A stretch of DNA of 37,017 nt from positions 1-37,017 of the forward strand of contig NZ_BMYP01000032.1 in the NCBI RefSeq assembly GCF_014652335.1, given 5' to 3'. Shown here in pieces: positions 34,867 to 37,017 of the stretch. Position numbers and translations under genes: made by a program. The notes below the pieces were generated by a model, which had not been told where the DNA came from, did no database searches, and saw only the letters and a program-made list of their open reading frames with translations. Positions within the stretch are counted from its first letter, which is position 1. Each line of letters starts with the position of its first letter. This DNA is from Vogesella fluminis. GTDB lineage: Bacteria > Pseudomonadota > Gammaproteobacteria > Burkholderiales > Chromobacteriaceae.

Positions 34867-35919
34867 TCAGTCGAACAGCGCGTCGACAAAGTCGCGGGTC
34901 GAGAACGGACGCAGGTCGTCGATGCCTTCGCCGACGCCGATGAAGCGCAGCGGCACCGGATGTTGCTTGGCGATGCCGGCGATGACGCCGCCCTTGGCGG
35001 TGCCATCCAGCTTGGTGAGGATCAGGCCGGTGAGGCCCAGCGCCTGATCGAAGGCCACCACCTGGTTGATCGCGTTCTGGCCGATATTGGCGTCCAGTAC
35101 CAGCACCACTTCGTGCGGGGCATCCGGAATCGCCTTCTGGATCACGCGCTTCACCTTCTTGATTTCTTCCATCAGGTGCAATTGCGTCGGCAGGCGGCCG
35201 GCGGTGTCGGCAATCACGATGTCGATGCCGCGGGCCATGGCGGCCTGCATCGCGTCGTAGCAGACGGCGGCGGCATCGCCGCTTTGCTGCGCGATCACGG
35301 TGACGTTGTTGCGCTCGCCCCAGGCGATCAGCTGTTCGCGGGCGGCGGCACGGAAGGTGTCGCCGGCGGCGAGCAGCACCGACTTGCCCTGGCTCTGGAA
35401 GTACTTGGCCAGCTTGCCGATCGAGGTGGTCTTGCCGGCGCCGTTGACGCCGGCGAGCATGATCACGTATGGCTTCTTGCCGTGCATCTGCAGCGGCTGC
35501 TCCAGCGGCTGGATCAGCTCGATCAGGGCGTCCTTCAGTGCGCCTTTCAGCTCGCTGGCGTCCTTCAGTCCCTTCAGCGACACCCGCTCGCGCACGTCGC
35601 GCAGCAGGTGACTGGTGGCATCCATGCCCATGTCCGACGTCAGCAGCACCGCTTCCAGCTCTTCGTACAGATCGTCGTCGATCTTGCCGCCGCCGAACAG
35701 GCCGGCCAGCTGCTTGCCCAGCTTGTCGCGGGTTTTGGCGAGGCCGGACTTCAGCCGTTCGGTCCAGCTCGGCTTCGCGGCGGCTGGCGGAGGTGTCACT
35801 TCTGCGGCCGGTGCCGGCTCAACATTGCCATCTGGCACGGCGACGGTGTCCGCTGCAGGGGGCGACGGCGGGGTCGGAGTGGTGTCGGGAGCGGGTTTTT
35901 TCTTGAAAAAGCTGAACAT
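34867..35919 (-). CDS. ftsY: Signal-recognition-particle receptor FtsY
   Basis: A 350-residue GTPase that docks ribosome-SRP complexes at the membrane. A short Pro/Ala-rich, weakly acidic A domain (1-50) starts with the basic membrane anchor MFSFFKKK. The N domain follows (about 55-140), then the G domain with G1 GVNGAGKTT at 157-165, DTFRAAA at 187-193, DTAGR near 240, TKLDG near 296 and GEGIDDLRPF at the end. The A domain is shorter than in E. coli (total 497). First gene of ftsYEX, divergent from rsmD; a minus-strand TACAAT (35962-35957) is a possible -10. Confidence 0.97.
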   Translation of the reverse strand: MFSFFKKKPAPDTTPTPPSPPAADTVAVPDGNVEPAPAAEVTPPPAAAKPSWTERLKSGLAKTRDKLGKQLAGLFGGGKIDDDLYEELEAVLLTSDMGMDATSHLLRDVRERVSLKGLKDASELKGALKDALIELIQPLEQPLQMHGKKPYVIMLAGVNGAGKTTSIGKLAKYFQSQGKSVLLAAGDTFRAAAREQLIAWGERNNVTVIAQQSGDAAAVCYDAMQAAMARGIDIVIADTAGRLPTQLHLMEEIKKVKRVIQKAIPDAPHEVVLVLDANIGQNAINQVVAFDQALGLTGLILTKLDGTAKGGVIAGIAKQHPVPLRFIGVGEGIDDLRPFSTRDFVDALFD

Positions 35920-36057
35920 GCGAAATGGTTGGGTCGAAGTAAGTGATTAGCGCCGGATTGTACCGGCAAAAGCGGAATTGGGGGCAAACCTGAGTATAAA
36001 GCGCGACAGGGCATAACAGATTGATTCACGGCAGAAGTTCTGCGGCTGGAAATGCAG

Positions 36058-36063
36058 TAGAAT
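36058..36063 (+). promoter_or_regulatory. Candidate -10 box of rsmD
   Basis: TAGAAT, 33 bases before the start codon; no clear -35. Confidence 0.35.
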
Positions 36064-36096
36064 CTCGCCCTTCTTTTGCAACAGGCAGGACAGGGC

Positions 36097-36976
<880 letters not shown>

Positions 36977-37017
36977 ACGGCACCTAAATCATTGATTTGT
37001 CGGGCGGGCGCCACCCC

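Overview
The window is about two-thirds GC and densely coded, and reads as a chromosomal segment of a betaproteobacterium, most likely of the order Neisseriales (Chromobacteriaceae-like; genus not determined). The basis is the gene orders lptD-surA-pdxA, amgK-murU-ruvC and ftsY-ftsE-ftsX-rpoH, a very large DUF3683-type FAD/Fe-S dehydrogenase, and a type IV pilin followed by PglL-type ligase genes. No rRNA, tRNA, CRISPR array, prophage or intact insertion sequence was found.

Layout. 0-4.2 kb: minus-strand operon for a MacB/LolCD-like ABC system (ATPase, permease, periplasmic LolA-like protein, outer-membrane barrel). 4.2-7.3 kb: AraC-type regulator, nicotinamide phosphoribosyltransferase (nadV) and a convergent cysteine hydrolase, a possible NAD-salvage group. 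7.4-9.2 kb: SRPBCC protein, a small putative DNA-binding protein with a perfect palindrome before it, and an EAL phosphodiesterase. 9.2-13.1 kb: DUF3683 dehydrogenase. 13.3-17.8 kb: lptD-surA-pdxA (outer-membrane biogenesis and pyridoxal phosphate synthesis). 17.9-24.5 kb: amgK-murU (peptidoglycan sugar recycling), ruvC, two membrane proteins, ruvA, a short-chain dehydrogenase remnant, a NYN/LOTUS protein and ruvB. 24.7-27.8 kb: small membrane protein, proB, bioA. 28.0-32.2 kb: pilin gene behind a sigma-54-type promoter, then two tandem PglL/Wzy-type ligases. 32.3-35.9 kb: ftsYEX and rpoH, with a CIRCE-like operator before rpoH. 36.1-37.0 kb: rsmD and a 2[4Fe-4S] ferredoxin.

The most striking signal is not a gene. 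The 9-mer TTGGCCGCA (extended consensus AAGGTTGGCCGCAAG) occurs 32 times by my hand count on the two strands, roughly once per 1.2 kb; base composition alone predicts about 0.5. Copies lie inside conserved genes and between genes. Two inverted pairs form terminators with the same 19-bp stem and 7-nt loop, and two back-to-back pairs form 20-bp palindromes. Density, strand mixing, use in terminators and tolerance within coding sequence all resemble the DNA uptake sequences of Neisseria and Pasteurellaceae, but the word is unlike the ones I know (GCCGTCTGAA, AAGTGCGGT). I propose it as a candidate DNA-uptake dialect; that function is inference.
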